Positions 12,108-25,900 of a stretch of 64,000 nt of DNA are shown in pieces (position 1 is the stretch's first letter; every line of letters begins with the position of its first letter). The stretch is taken from the NCBI GenBank assembly GCA_963966185.1, contig CAWZYM010000094.1, positions 216,001 through 280,000 of the forward strand. Reading direction: 5' to 3'. This DNA comes from Rhabditoides inermis (taxonomy: Eukaryota > Nematoda > Chromadorea > Rhabditida > Rhabditidae). The notes beneath the pieces were generated by a model. That model saw nothing but the letters and a program-made list of their open reading frames with translations. It was not told the DNA's origin and did not search any database. A program made the translations under genes and the position numbers.

Positions 12108-15100
12108 GAGGGAATTGTGTGGGAATCGTGGGAATCGTGTGGGAATCGTGGGATCTGTGTGGGAATCGTGGAACTGTGTGGGAATCGTGTGGATTGTGGG
12201 ATCTGTGTGGGAATCGTGGATCTGTGTGGGAATCGTGTGGGAATCGTGGGATCTGTGTGGGAATCGTGGAATCTGTGTGGGAATCGTGTGGGAATCGTGT
12301 GGGAATCATGGGATCTGTGTGGAAATCGTGTGGGAATCGTGGGAACTGTGTGGGAATCGTTTGGGATTGTGGGATCTGTGTGGGAATCGTGGGATCTGTG
12401 TGGGAATCGTGGAATCTGTGTGGGAATCGTGTGGGAATCATGGGATCTGTGTGGGAATCGTGTGGGAATCGTGGGAACTGTGTGGGAATCGTTTGGGATC
12501 GTGGGATCTGTGTGGGAATCGTGTGGGGATCGTGGAATCTGTGTGGGAATCATGTGGGAAACGTGGGATCTGTGTGGGGATCGTGTGGGGATCGTGGATC
12601 TGTGTGGGGATCGTGTGGGGATCGTGGGATCTGTGTGGGAATCGTGTGGCAATTGTGGGATCTGTGTGGGAATCGTGTAAGAATCGTGGGATCTGTGTGG
12701 TAATCGTGTGGGAATCGTGTGTGAATCATGGGATCTGTGTGGGAATCGTGTGGGAAACGTGGGATCTGTGTGGGAATCGTGTGGAAATCGTGGGAACTGT
12801 GTGGGAATCGTGTGAGAATCGTGGGATCTGTGTGGGAATCGTGTGGGGATCGTGGAATCTGTGTGGGAATCGTGTGGGATCCGTGGGATCTGTGTGGGAA
12901 TCGTGTTAGAATCTAAGATCTGTGTGGGAATCGTGTGGGGATCGTGAGATCTGTGTGGGAACCGTGTGGGAATCGTGTGGGAATCGTGGGAACTGTGTGG
13001 GAATCGTGTGGGAGTAGTGTGATCTGTGTGGGGATCGTGTGGGGATCGTGGAATCTGTGTGGGAATCGTGTGGGAAACGTGGGATCTGTGTGGGGATCGT
13101 GTGGGGATCGTGGGATCTGTGTGGGGATCGTGTGGGGATCGTGGGATCTGTGTGGGAATCGTGTGGCAATTGTGGGATCTGTGTGGGAATCGTGTAAGAA
13201 TCGTGGGATCTGTGTGGTAATCGTGTGGGAATCGTGTGGGAATCATGGGATCTGTGTGGGAATTGTGTGGGAAACGTGGGATCTGTGTGGAAATCGTGTG
13301 GGAATCGTGGGAACTGTGTGGGAATCGTGTGGGAATCGTGGGATCTGTGTGGGAATCGTGTGGAAATCGTGGGAACTTTGAGGGAATCGTGTGGGAATCG
13401 TGGGATCTGTGTGGGAATCGTGTGGGGATCGTGGAATCTGTGTGGGAATCGTGTGGGAATTGTGGGATCTGTGTGAGAATCGTGTAAGAATCGTGGGATC
13501 TGTGTGGTAATCGTGTGGAAATCGTGGGATCTGTGTGGGAATCGTGTGGCAATTGTGGGATCTGTGTGGGAATCGTGTGGGAAACGTGGGATCTGTGTGG
13601 GGATCGTGTGGGAATCATGGGATCTGTGTGGAAATCGTGTGGGAATCGTGGGAACTGTGTGGGAATCGTTTGGGATTGTGGGATCTGTGTGGGAATCGTG
13701 GGATCTGTGTGGGAATCGTGGAATCTGTGTGGGAATCGTGTGGGAATCATGGGATCTGTGTGGGAATCGTGTGGGAATCGTGGGAACTGTGTGGGAATCG
13801 TTTGGGATCGTGGGATCTGTGTGGGAATCGTGTGGGGATCGTGGAATCTGTGTGGGAATCGTGTGGGAAACGTGGGATCTGTGTGGGGATCGTGTGGGGA
13901 TCGTGGGATCTGTGTGGGGATCGTGTGGGGATCGTGGGATCTGTGTGGGAATCGTTTGGCAATTGTGGGATCTGTGTGGGAATCGTGTAAGAATCGTGGG
14001 ATCTGTGTGGTAATCGTGTGGGAATCGTGTGTGAATCATGGGATCTGTGTGGGAATCGTGTGGGAAACGTGGGATCTGTGTGGGAATCGTGTGGAAATCG
14101 TGGGAACTGTGTGGGAATCGTGTGAGAATCGTGGGATCTGTGTGGGAATCGTGTGGGGATCGTGGAATCTGTGTGGGAATCGTGTGGGATCCGTGGGATC
14201 TGTGTGGGAATCGTGTTAGAATCTAAGATCTGTGTGGGAATCGTGTGGGGATCGTGAGATCTGTGTGGGAACCGTGTGGGAATCGTGTGGGAATCGTGGG
14301 AACTGTGTGGGAATCGTGTGGGAGTAGTGTGATCTGTGTGGGGATCGTGTGGGGATCGTGGAATCTGTGTGGGAATCGTGTGGGAAACGTGGGATCTGTG
14401 TGGGGATCGTGTGGGGATCGTGGGATCTGTGTGGAGATCGTGTGGGGATCGTGGGATCTGTGTGGGAATCGTGTGGCAATTGTGGGATCTGTGTGGGAAT
14501 CGTGTAAGAATCGTGGGATCTGTGTGGTAATCGTGTGGGAATCGTGTGGGAATCATGGGATCTGTGTGGGAATTGTGTGGGAAACGTGGGATCGGTGTGG
14601 AAATCGTGTGGGAATCGTGGGAACTGTGTGGGAATCGTGTGGGAATCGTGGGATCTGTGTGGGAATCGTGTGGAAATCGTGGGAACTTTGAGGGAATCGT
14701 GTGGGAATCGTGGGATCTGTGTGGGAATCGTGTGGGGATCGTGGGATCTGTGTGAGAATCGTGTAAGAATCGTGGGATCTGTGTGGTAATCGTGTGGAAA
14801 TCGTGGGATCTGCGTGGGAATCGTGTGGGAATAGTGGGATAAGTGTGGGAATCGTATGGGAATCATGGGATCTGTGTGGGAATCGTTTGGGATCGTGGGA
14901 TCTGTGTGGGGATCGTGTGGGAATTGTGGGACCTGTGTGGGAATCGTGTGGAAATCGTGGGAACTTTGAGGGAATCGTGTGAGAATCGTGGGATCTATGT
15001 GGGCATCGTGTGGGGATCGTGGGATCTGTGTGGGAATCGTGTGGGAATCGTGGGATCTGTGTGGGGATCGTGTGGGGATCGTGGGATCTGTGTGGGAATC

Positions 15101-16817
15101 GTGTGGGAATTGTGGGATCTGTGTGAGAATCGTGTAAGAATCGTGGGATCTGTGTGGTAATCGTGTGGAAATCGTGTGATCTGCGTGGGAATCGTGTGGG
15201 AATAGTGGGATCTGTGTGGGAATCGTGTGGGGATTGTGGGCTCTGTGTGGGAATCGTGTGGGGATCGTGAGATCTGTTTGGGAACCGTGTGGGAATCGTG
15301 TGGGAATCGTGGAATATGTGTGGGAATCGTGTGGGAACCGTGGGATCTGTGTGGGAATCGTGTGGGAAACGTGTGGGAAACGTGTGAGATCGTGGGAACT
15401 GTGTGGGAATCGTGTGACAATCGTGGGAACTGGGAGGGAATAGTAAGGGAATCGTGGGATAAGTGTGGGAATCGTGTGGGAATCATGGGATCTGTGTGGG
15501 AATCGTTTGGGATCGTGGGATCTGTATGGGGATCGTGTGGGAATCGTGGGATCTGTGTGGGAATCGTGTGGAAATCGTGGGAACTGTGAGGGAATCGTGT
15601 GAGAATCGTGGGATCTGTGTGGGCATCGTGTGGGCATCGTATGGGGATCGTGGGATCTGTGTGGGAATCGTGTGGGAATCGTGGGATCTGTGTGGGAATC
15701 GTGTGGGGATCGTGGGATCTGTGTGGAAATCGTGTGGGAATTGTGGGATCTGTGTGGGAATCGTGTAAGAATCGTGGGATCTGTGTGGGGATCGTGTGGG
15801 AATTGTGGGATCTGTGTGGGAATCGTGTGGAAATCGTGGGAACTTTGAGGGAATCGTGTGAGAATCGTGGGATCTGTGTGGGCATCGTGTGGGGATCGTG
15901 GGATCTGTGTGGGAATCGTGTGGGAATCGTGGGATCTGTGTGGGGATCGTGTGGGGATCGTGGGACCTGTGTGGGAATCGTGTGGGAATTGTGGGATCTG
16001 TGTGAGAATCGTGGGATCTGTGTGGTAATCGTGTGGAAATCGTGTGATCTGCGTGGGAATCGTGTGGGAATAGTGGGATCTGTGTGGGAATCGTGTGGGG
16101 ATTGTGGGCTCTGTGTGGAAATCGTGTGGGGATCGTGAGATCTGTGTGGGAACCGTGTGGGAATCGTGTGGGAATCGTGGAATATGTGTGGGAATCGTGT
16201 GGGAACCGTGGGATCTGTGTGGGAATCGTGTGGGAATCGTGTGGGAAACGTGTGAGATCGTGGGAACTGTGTGGGAATCGTGTGACAATCGTGGGAACTG
16301 GGAGGGAATAGTAAGGGAATCGTGGGATAAGTGTGGGAATCGTGTGGGAATCATGGGATCTGTGTGGGAATCGTTTGGAATCGTGGGATCTGTGTGGGGA
16401 TCGTGTGGGAATCGTGGGATCTGTGTGGGAATCGTGTGGAAATCGTGGGAACTGTGAGGGAATTGTGTGAGAATCGTGGGATCTGTGTGGGCATCGTGTG
16501 GGCATCGTGTGGGGATCGTGGGATCTGTGTGGGAATCGTGTGGGAATCGTGGGATCTGTGTGGGAATCGTGTGGGGATCGTGGGATCTGTGTGGATATCG
16601 TGTGGGAATTGTGGGATCTGTGTGGGAAACGTGTAAGAATCGTGAGATCTGTGTGGGGATCGTGTGGGAATCGTGGGATCTGTGTGGGAATCGCGTGGAA
16701 ATCGTGGGAACTGTGAGTGAATCGTGTGAGAATAGTGGGATCTGTGTGGGCATCGTGTGTGGATCGTGGGATCTGTGTGGGAATCGTGTGGGAACCGTGG
16801 GATCTGTGTGGGAATCT
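12108..16817 (-). repeat. Giant minisatellite, inverted arm (G-rich strand on top)
   Basis: Tandem GTGTGGGAATC, GTGGGATCT and GTGGGAATC units: the reverse complement of the array to the right, about 4.7 kb long. This arm is more diverged, with many GGGGATC, GGCAATT and GAGAATC variants. It carries its own higher-order shifts of 1310 bp (about 12300-13430 repeated at 13610-14740; marker TAGAATCTAAGATC at 12908 and 14218) and 868 bp (about 15216-15750 repeated from 16084). No gene is present; every frame is a repeat artefact. Confidence 0.97.
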
Positions 16818-16840
16818 TCCCACACAGATCCCACGATTCC
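16797..16840. repeat. Palindromic head-to-head junction of the two array orientations
   Basis: GTGGGATCTGTGTGGGAA, TC, then TTCCCACACAGATCCCAC: the G-rich array turns into its reverse complement across a 2-bp centre at about 16818. The match continues outward as array sequence on both sides, with the first mismatch about 19 bp out. Confidence 0.9.
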
Positions 16841-17249
16841 CACACGATTCCCACACAGATCTCACGATTCCCACACAGATCCCACAATTCCCACACGATT
16901 CCCACACAGATCTCACGATTCCCACACGATTCATACACAGATCCCACGATTCCCACACAATTCCCACACAGATCCCACGATTCCCACACAGATCCCACGA
17001 TTCCCACACAGATCCCACGATTCCCACTCATATCCCACGATTCCCACACAGATCCCACGATTCCCACACAGATCCCACAATTCCCACACGATTCCCACAC
17101 AGATCCCACGATTCCCACACGATTCCCACACAGATCCCACGATTCCCACACGATTCCCACACAGATCCCACGATTCCCACACAATTCCCACACAGATCCC
17201 ACGATTCCCACACAGATCCCAAGATTCCCACACAGATCCCACGATTCCC

Positions 17250-20200
17250 ACACGATTCCCACACAGATCTCACGATTCCCACACAGATCCCACAATTCCC
17301 ACACGATTCCCACACAGATCCCACGATTCCCACACGATTCCCACACAGATCCCACGATTCCCACACAATTCCCACACAGATCCCACGATTCCCACACAGA
17401 TCCCACGATTCCCACACAGATCCCACGATTCCCACTCATATCCCACGATTCCCACACGATTCCTACACAGATCCCACGATTCCCACACGATTCCCACTCA
17501 TATCCCACGATTCCCACACAATTCCCACACAGATCCCACGATTCCCACACGATTCCCACACATTCCCACACGATTCCCACAAAAATCCCACGATTCCCAC
17601 ACAGATCCCACGATTCCCACACAGATCCCACGATTCCCACACGATTCCCACACATTCCCACACGATTCCCACAAAAATCCCACGATTCCCACACAGATCC
17701 CACGATTCCCACACAGATCCCACGATTCCCACACAGATCCCACGATTCCCACACGATTCCCACACAGATCCCACGATTCCCACACGATTCCCACACATTC
17801 CCACACGATTCCCACAAAAAAACCCACGATTCCCACTCAGATCCCACGATTCCCACATGATTCCCCCACAGATCCCACGATTCCCACACGATTCCCACAC
17901 AAGTCCCTCGATTCCCACACAGATCCCACGATTCCCACACGATTCCCACACATTCCCACACGATTCCCACAAAAATCCCACGATTCCCACTCAGACCCCA
18001 CGATTCCCACACGATTCCCACACAGATCCCACGATTCCCACACAGATCCCACGATTCCCACACTGATCCCACGATTCACACTCAGATCCCACGATTCCCA
18101 CACGATTCCCACACGGACATCCACGATTCCCACACAGATCCCACGATTCCCAGACGATTCCCACACGATTCCCACAAAAATCCCACGATTCCCACTCAGA
18201 TCCCACGATTCCCACACAGATCCCACGATTCCCACTCAGATCCCACGATTCCCACACGATTCCCACACGATTCCCACGACAAATCCCACGATTCCCCACA
18301 CAGATCCCCCACACAGATCCCACGAATCCCACACAGATCCCACGATTCCCACACGATTCCCACACATTCCCACACGATTCCCACAAAAATCGCACGATTC
18401 CCACTCAGATCCCACGATTCCCACATGATTCCCCCACAGATCCCACGATTCCCACACGATTCCCACACAAGTCCCACGATTCCCACACATATCCCACGAT
18501 TCCCACACGATTCCTACACAGATCCCACGATTCCCACACAGATCCCACGATTCCCACACAGATCCCACGATTCCCACACGATTCCCACACAGATCCCACG
18601 ATTCCCACACGATTCCCACACATATCCCACGATTCCCACACAGATCCCACGATTCCCACTCATATCCCACGATTCCCACACGATTCCCACACAGATCCCA
18701 CGATTCCCACACGATTTTCACACAAATCCCACGATTCCCACACGATTCCCACACAGATCCCACGATTCCCACACGATTCCCACACGATTCCCACACGATT
18801 CCCACAAAAATCCCACGATTCTCACACAGATCCCACAATTCCCCACTCAGACCCCACGATTCCCACATGATTCCCCCACAGATCCCACGATTCCCACACG
18901 ATTCCCACACAAATCCCAAGATTCCCACACAGATCCCACGATTCCCACACGATTCCCACACAGATCTCACGATTCCCACACAGATCCCACAATTCCCACA
19001 CGATTCCCACACAGATCTCACGATTCCCACACGATTCCCACACAGATCCCACGATTCCCACACAATTCCCACACAGATCCCACGATTCCCACACAGATCC
19101 CACGATTCCCACACAGATCCCACGATTCCCACACAGATCCCACGATTCCCACTCATATCCCACGATTCCCACACAGATCCCACGATTCCCACACGATTCC
19201 CACTCATATCCCACGATTCCCACACAATTCCCCACTCAGACCCCACGATTCCCACATGATTCCCCCACAGATCCCACGATTCCCACACGATTCCCACACA
19301 AATCCCAAGATTCCCACACAGATCCCACGATTCCCACACGATTCCCACACAGATCTCACGATTCCCACACAGATCCCACAATTCCCACACGATTCCCACA
19401 CAGATCCCACGATTCCCACACAGATCCCACGATTCCCACTCATATCCCACGATTCCCACACAGATCCCACGATTCCCACACGATTCCCACTCATATCCCA
19501 CGATTCCCACACGATTCCCACACAGATCCCACGATTCCCACACGATTCCCACACATTCCCACACGATTCCCACAAAAATCCCACGATTCCCACACAGATC
19601 CCACGATTCCCACACGATTCCCACACATTCCCACACGATTCCCACAAAAATCCCACGATTCCCACACAGATCCCACGATTCCCACACAGATCCCACGATT
19701 CCCACACGATTCCCACACAGATCCCACGATTCCCACACGATTCCCACACATTCCCACACGATTCCCACAAAAAAACCCACGATTCCCACTCAGATCCCAC
19801 GATTCCCACATGATTCCCCCACAGATCCCACGATTCCCACACGATTCCCACACAAGTCCCTCGATTCCCACAAAGATCCCACGATTCCCACACAGATCCC
19901 ACGATTCCCACACAGATCCCACGATTCCCACTCATATCCCACGATTCCCACACGATTCCCACACAGATCCCACGATTCCCACACGATTCCCACTCATATC
20001 CCACGATTCCCACACGATTCCCACACATTCCCACACGATTCCCACAAAAATCCCACGATTCCCACACGATTCCCACACATTCCCACACGATTCCCACAAA
20101 AATCCCACGATTCCCACACAGATCCCACGATTCCCACACAGATTTCACGATTCCCACACGATTCCCACACAGATCCCACGATTCCCACACGATTCCCACA

Positions 20201-22650
20201 CATTCCCACACGATTCCCACAAAAAACCCACGATTCCCACTCAGATCCCACGATTCCCACATGATTCCCCCACAGATCCCACGATTCCCACACGATTCCC
20301 ACACAAGTCCCTCGATTCCCACACAGATCCCACGATTCCCACACGATTCCCACACATTCCCACACGATTCCCACAAAAATCCCACGATTCCCACTCAGAC
20401 CCCACGATTCCCACACGATTCCCACACAGATCCCACGATTCCCACACATATCCCACGATTCCCACACTGATCCCACGATTCACACTCAGATCCCACGATT
20501 CCCACACGATTCCCACACGGACATCCACGATTCCCACACAGATCCCACGATTCCCAGACGATTCCCACACGATTCCCACAAAAATCCCACGATTCCCACT
20601 CAGATCCCACGATTCCCACACAGATCCCACGATTCCCACACAGATCCCACGATTCCCACACAGATCCCACGATTCCCACACGATTTCCACACAGATCCCA
20701 CGATTTCCACACGATTCCCACACAATCCCACACGATTCCCACTAAAATCCCACAATTCCCCACTCAGACCCCACGATTCCCACATGATTCCCCCACAGAT
20801 CCCACGATTCCCACACGATTCCCACACAAATCCCAAGATTCCCACACAGATCCCACGATTCCCACACGATTCCCACACAGATCTCACGATTCCCACACAG
20901 ATCCCACAATTCCCACACGATTCCCACACAGATCTCACGATTCCCACACGATTCATACACAGATCCCACGATTCCCACACAATTCCCACACAGATCCCAC
21001 GATTCCCACACAGATCCCACGATTCCCACACAGATCCCACGATTCCCACTCATATCCCACGATTCCCACACAGATCCCACGATTCCCACACAGATCCCAC
21101 AATTCCCACACGATTCCCACACAGATCCCACGATTCCCACACGATTCCCACACAGATCCCACGATTCCCACACGATTCCCACACAGATCCCACGATTCCC
21201 ACACAATTCCCACACAGATCCCACGATTCCCACACGATTCCCACACAGATCTCACGATTCCCACACAGATCCCACAATTCCCACACGATTCCCACACAGA
21301 TCCCACGATTCCCACACGATTCCCACACAGATCCCACGATTCCCACACAATTCCCACACAGATCCCACGATTCCCACACAGATCCCACGATTCCCACACA
21401 GATCCCACGATTCCCACTCATATCCCACGATTCCCACACGATTCCTACACAGATCCCACGATTCCCACACGATTCCCACTCATATCCCACGATTCCCACA
21501 CAATTCCCACACAGATCCCACGATTCCCACACGATTCCCACACATTCCCACACGATTCCCACAAAAATCCCACGATTCCCACACAGATCCCACGATTCCC
21601 ACACAGATCCCACGATTCCCACACGATTCCCACACATTCCCACACGATTCCCACAAAAATCCCACGATTCCCACACAGATCCCACGATTCCCACACAGAT
21701 CCCACGATTCCCACACAGATCCCACGATTCCCACACGATTCCCACACAGATCCCACGATTCCCACACGATTCCCACACATTCCCACACGATTCCCACAAA
21801 AAACCCACGATTCCCACTCAGATCCCACGATTCCCACATGATTCCCCCACAGATCCCACGATTCCCACACGATTCCCACACAAGTCCCTCGATTCCCACA
21901 CAGATCCCACGATTCCCACACGATTCCCACACATTCCCACACGATTCCCACAAAAATCCCACGATTCCCACTCAGACCCCACGATTCCCACACGATTCCC
22001 ACACAGATCCCACGATTCCCACACAGATCCCACGATTCCCACACTGATCCCACGATTCACACTCAGATCCCACGATTCCCACACGATTCCCACACGGACA
22101 TCCACGATTCCCACACAGATCCCACGATTCCCAGACGATTCCCACACGATTCCCACAAAAATCCCACGATTCCCACTCAGATCCCACGATTCCCACACAG
22201 ATCCCACGATTCCCACTCAGATCCCACGATTCCCACACGATTCCCACACGATTCCCACGACAAATCCCACGATTCCCCACACAGATCCCCCACACAGATC
22301 CCACGAATCCCACACAGATCCCACGATTCCCACACGATTCCCACACATTCCCACACGATTCCCACAAAAATCCCACGATTCCCACTCAGATCCCACGATT
22401 CCCACATGATTCCCCCACAGATCCCACGATTCCCACACGATTCCCACACAAGTCCCACGATTCCCACACATATCCACGATTCCCACACGATTCCTACACA
22501 GATCCCACGATTCCCACACAGATCCCACGATTCCCACACAGATCCCACGATTCCCACACGATTCCCACACAGATCCCACGATTCCCACACGATTCCCACA
22601 CATATCCCACGATTCCCACACAGATCCCACGATTCCCACTCATATCCCAC
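17250..22650 (+). repeat. Higher-order duplication, shift about 3981 bp
   Basis: Sequence around 17250-18650 recurs nearly unchanged at about 21230-22630. It includes the rare variants CACGGACATCC (18114 and 22095) and CCCACGACAAATCCC (18273 and 22254). Edges are approximate because everything around is repeat. Confidence 0.75.
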
Positions 22651-22939
22651 GATTCCCACACGATTCCCACACAGATCCCACGATTCCCACACGATTTTCA
22701 CACAAATCCCACGATTCCCACACGATTCCCACACAGATCCCACGATTCCCACACGATTCCCACACGATTCCCACACGATTCCCACAAAAATCCCACGATT
22801 CTCACACAGATCCCACGATTCCCACACAGATCCCACGATTCCCACACGATTCCCACACAGATCCCACGATTCCCACACATTCCCACACGATTCCCACAAA
22901 AAACCCACGATTCCCACTCAGATCCCACGATTCCCACAT

Positions 22940-25900
22940 GATTCCCCCACAGATCCCACGATTCCCACACGATTCCCACACAAGTCCCTCGATTCCCACA
23001 CAGATCACACGATTCCCACACGATTCCCACACATTCCCACACGATTCCCACAAAAATCCCACGATTCCCACTCAGACCCCACGATTCCCACATGATTCCC
23101 CCACAGATCCCACGATTCCCACACGATTCTCACACAAGTCCCACGATTCCCACACAGATGCCACGATTCCCACACGATTCCCACACAGATCCCACGATTC
23201 CCACACAGATCCCACGATTCCCACACTGATCCCACGATTCCCACTCAGATCCCACGATTCCCACACAGATCACACGATTCCCACTCAGATCCCACGATTT
23301 CCACACGATTCCCACACGATTCCCACGAATCCCACACGATTTCCCTACAGATTCCACTATTTCCACACGATTCCCACACGATTCCCACGATTCCCACACA
23401 GATCCCACGATTCCCACACAGATCCCACGATTCCCACACGATTCCCACACAGATCCCACGATTCCCACACGATTCCCACACAATCCCACGCGATTCCCAC
23501 TAAAATCCCACGATTCCCCACTCAGACCCCACGATTCCCACATGATTCCCCCACAGATCCCACGATTCCCACACGATTCCCACACAGATCTCACGATTCC
23601 CACACAGATCACACGATTCCCACTCAGATCCCACGATTCCCACACGATTCCCACACGATTCCCACGAATCCCACACGATTTCCCCACAGATTCCACTATT
23701 CCCACACGATTCCCACACGAATCCCACGATTCCCACACAGATCCCACGATTCCCACACAGATCCCACGATTCCCACACGATTTCCACACAGATCCCACGA
23801 TTTCCACACGATTCCCACACAATCCCACACGATTCCCACTAAAATCCCACAATTCCCCACTCAGACCCCACGATTCCCACATGATTCCCCCACAGATCCC
23901 ACGATTCCCACACGATTCCCACACAAATCCCAAGATTCCCACACAGATCCCACGATTCCCACACGATTCCCACACAGATCTCACGATTCCCACACAGATC
24001 CCACAATTCCCACACGATTCCCACACAGATCTCACGATTCCCACACGATTCCCACACAGATCCCACGATTCCCACACGATTCCCACACAGATCCCACGAT
24101 TCCCACACGATTCCCACAAAAATCCCACGATTCCCACACAGATCCCACGATTCCCACACAGATCCCACGATTCCCACACGATTCCCACACAGATCCCACG
24201 ATTCCCACACGATTCCCACACATTCCCACACGATTCCCACAAAAATCCCACGATTCCCACACAGATCCCACGATTCCCACACAGATCCCACGATTCCCAC
24301 ACGATTCCCACACAGATCCCACGATTCCCACACGATGCCCACACATTCCCACACGATTCCCACAAAAAACCCACGATTCCCACTCAGATCCCACGATTCC
24401 CACATGATTCCCCCACAGATCCCACGATTCCCACACGATTCCCACACAAGTCCCTCGATTCCCACACAGATCCCACGATTCCCACACGATTCCCACACAT
24501 TCCCACACGATTCCCACAAAAATCCCACGATTCCCACTCAGACCCCACGATTCCCACACGATTCCCACACAGATCCCACGATTCCCACACATATCCCACG
24601 ATTCCCACACTGATCCCACGATTCACACTCAGATCCCACGATTCCCACACGATTCCCACACGGACATCCACGATTCCCACACAGATCCCACGATTCCCAG
24701 ACGATTCCCACACGATTCCCACAAAAATCCCACGATTCCCACTCAGATCCCACGATTCCCACACAGATCCCACGATTCCCACACAGATCCCACGATTCCC
24801 ACACAGATCCCACGATTCCCACACGATTTTCACACAGATCCCACGATTTCCACACGATTCCCACACAATCCCACACGATTCCCACTAAAATCCCACAATT
24901 CCCCACTCAGACCCCACGATTCCCACATGATTCCCCCACAGATCCCACGATTCCCACACGATTCCCACACAAATCCCAAGATTCCCACACAGATCCCACG
25001 ATTCCCACACGATTCCCACACAGATCTCACGATTCCCACACAGATCCCACAATTCCCACACGATTCCCACACAGATCTCACGATTCCCACACGATTCCCA
25101 CACAGATCCCACGATTCCCACACAATTCCCACACAGATCCCACGATTCCCACACAGATCCCACGATTCCCACACAGATCCCACGATTCCCACTCATATCC
25201 CACGATTCCCACACAGATCCCACGATTCCCACACAGATCCCACAATTCCCACACGATTCCCACACAGATCCCACGATTCCCACACGATTCCCACACAGAT
25301 CCCACGATTCCCACACGATTCCCACACAGATCCCACGATTCCCACACAATTCCCACACAGATCCCACGATTCCCACACAGATCCCAAGATTCCCACACAG
25401 ATCCCACGATTCCCACACGATTCCCACACAGATCTCACGATTCCCACACAGATCCCACAATTCCCACACGATTCCCACACAGATCCCACGATTCCCACAC
25501 GATTCCCACACAGATCCCACGATTCCCACACAATTCCCACACAGATCCCACGATTCCCACACAGATCCCACGATTCCCACACAGATCCCACGATTCCCAC
25601 TCATATCCCACGATTCCCACACGATTCCTACACAGATCCCACGATTCCCACACGATTCCCACTCATATCCCACGATTCCCACACAATTCCCACACAGATC
25701 CCACGATTCCCACACGATTCCCACATATTCCCACACGATTCCCACAAAAATCCCACGATTCCCACACAGATCCCACGATTCCCACACAGATCCCACGATT
25801 CCCACACGATTCCCACACATTCCCACACGATTCCCACAAAAATCCCACGATTCCCACACAGATCCCACGATTCCCACACAGATCCCACGATTCCCACACA

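Noticed and set aside
14216..16843. 875-codon minus-strand open frame
   Set aside because: Same repeat artefact; it also runs through the palindromic inversion junction, where the peptide changes from one repeat translation to the other.
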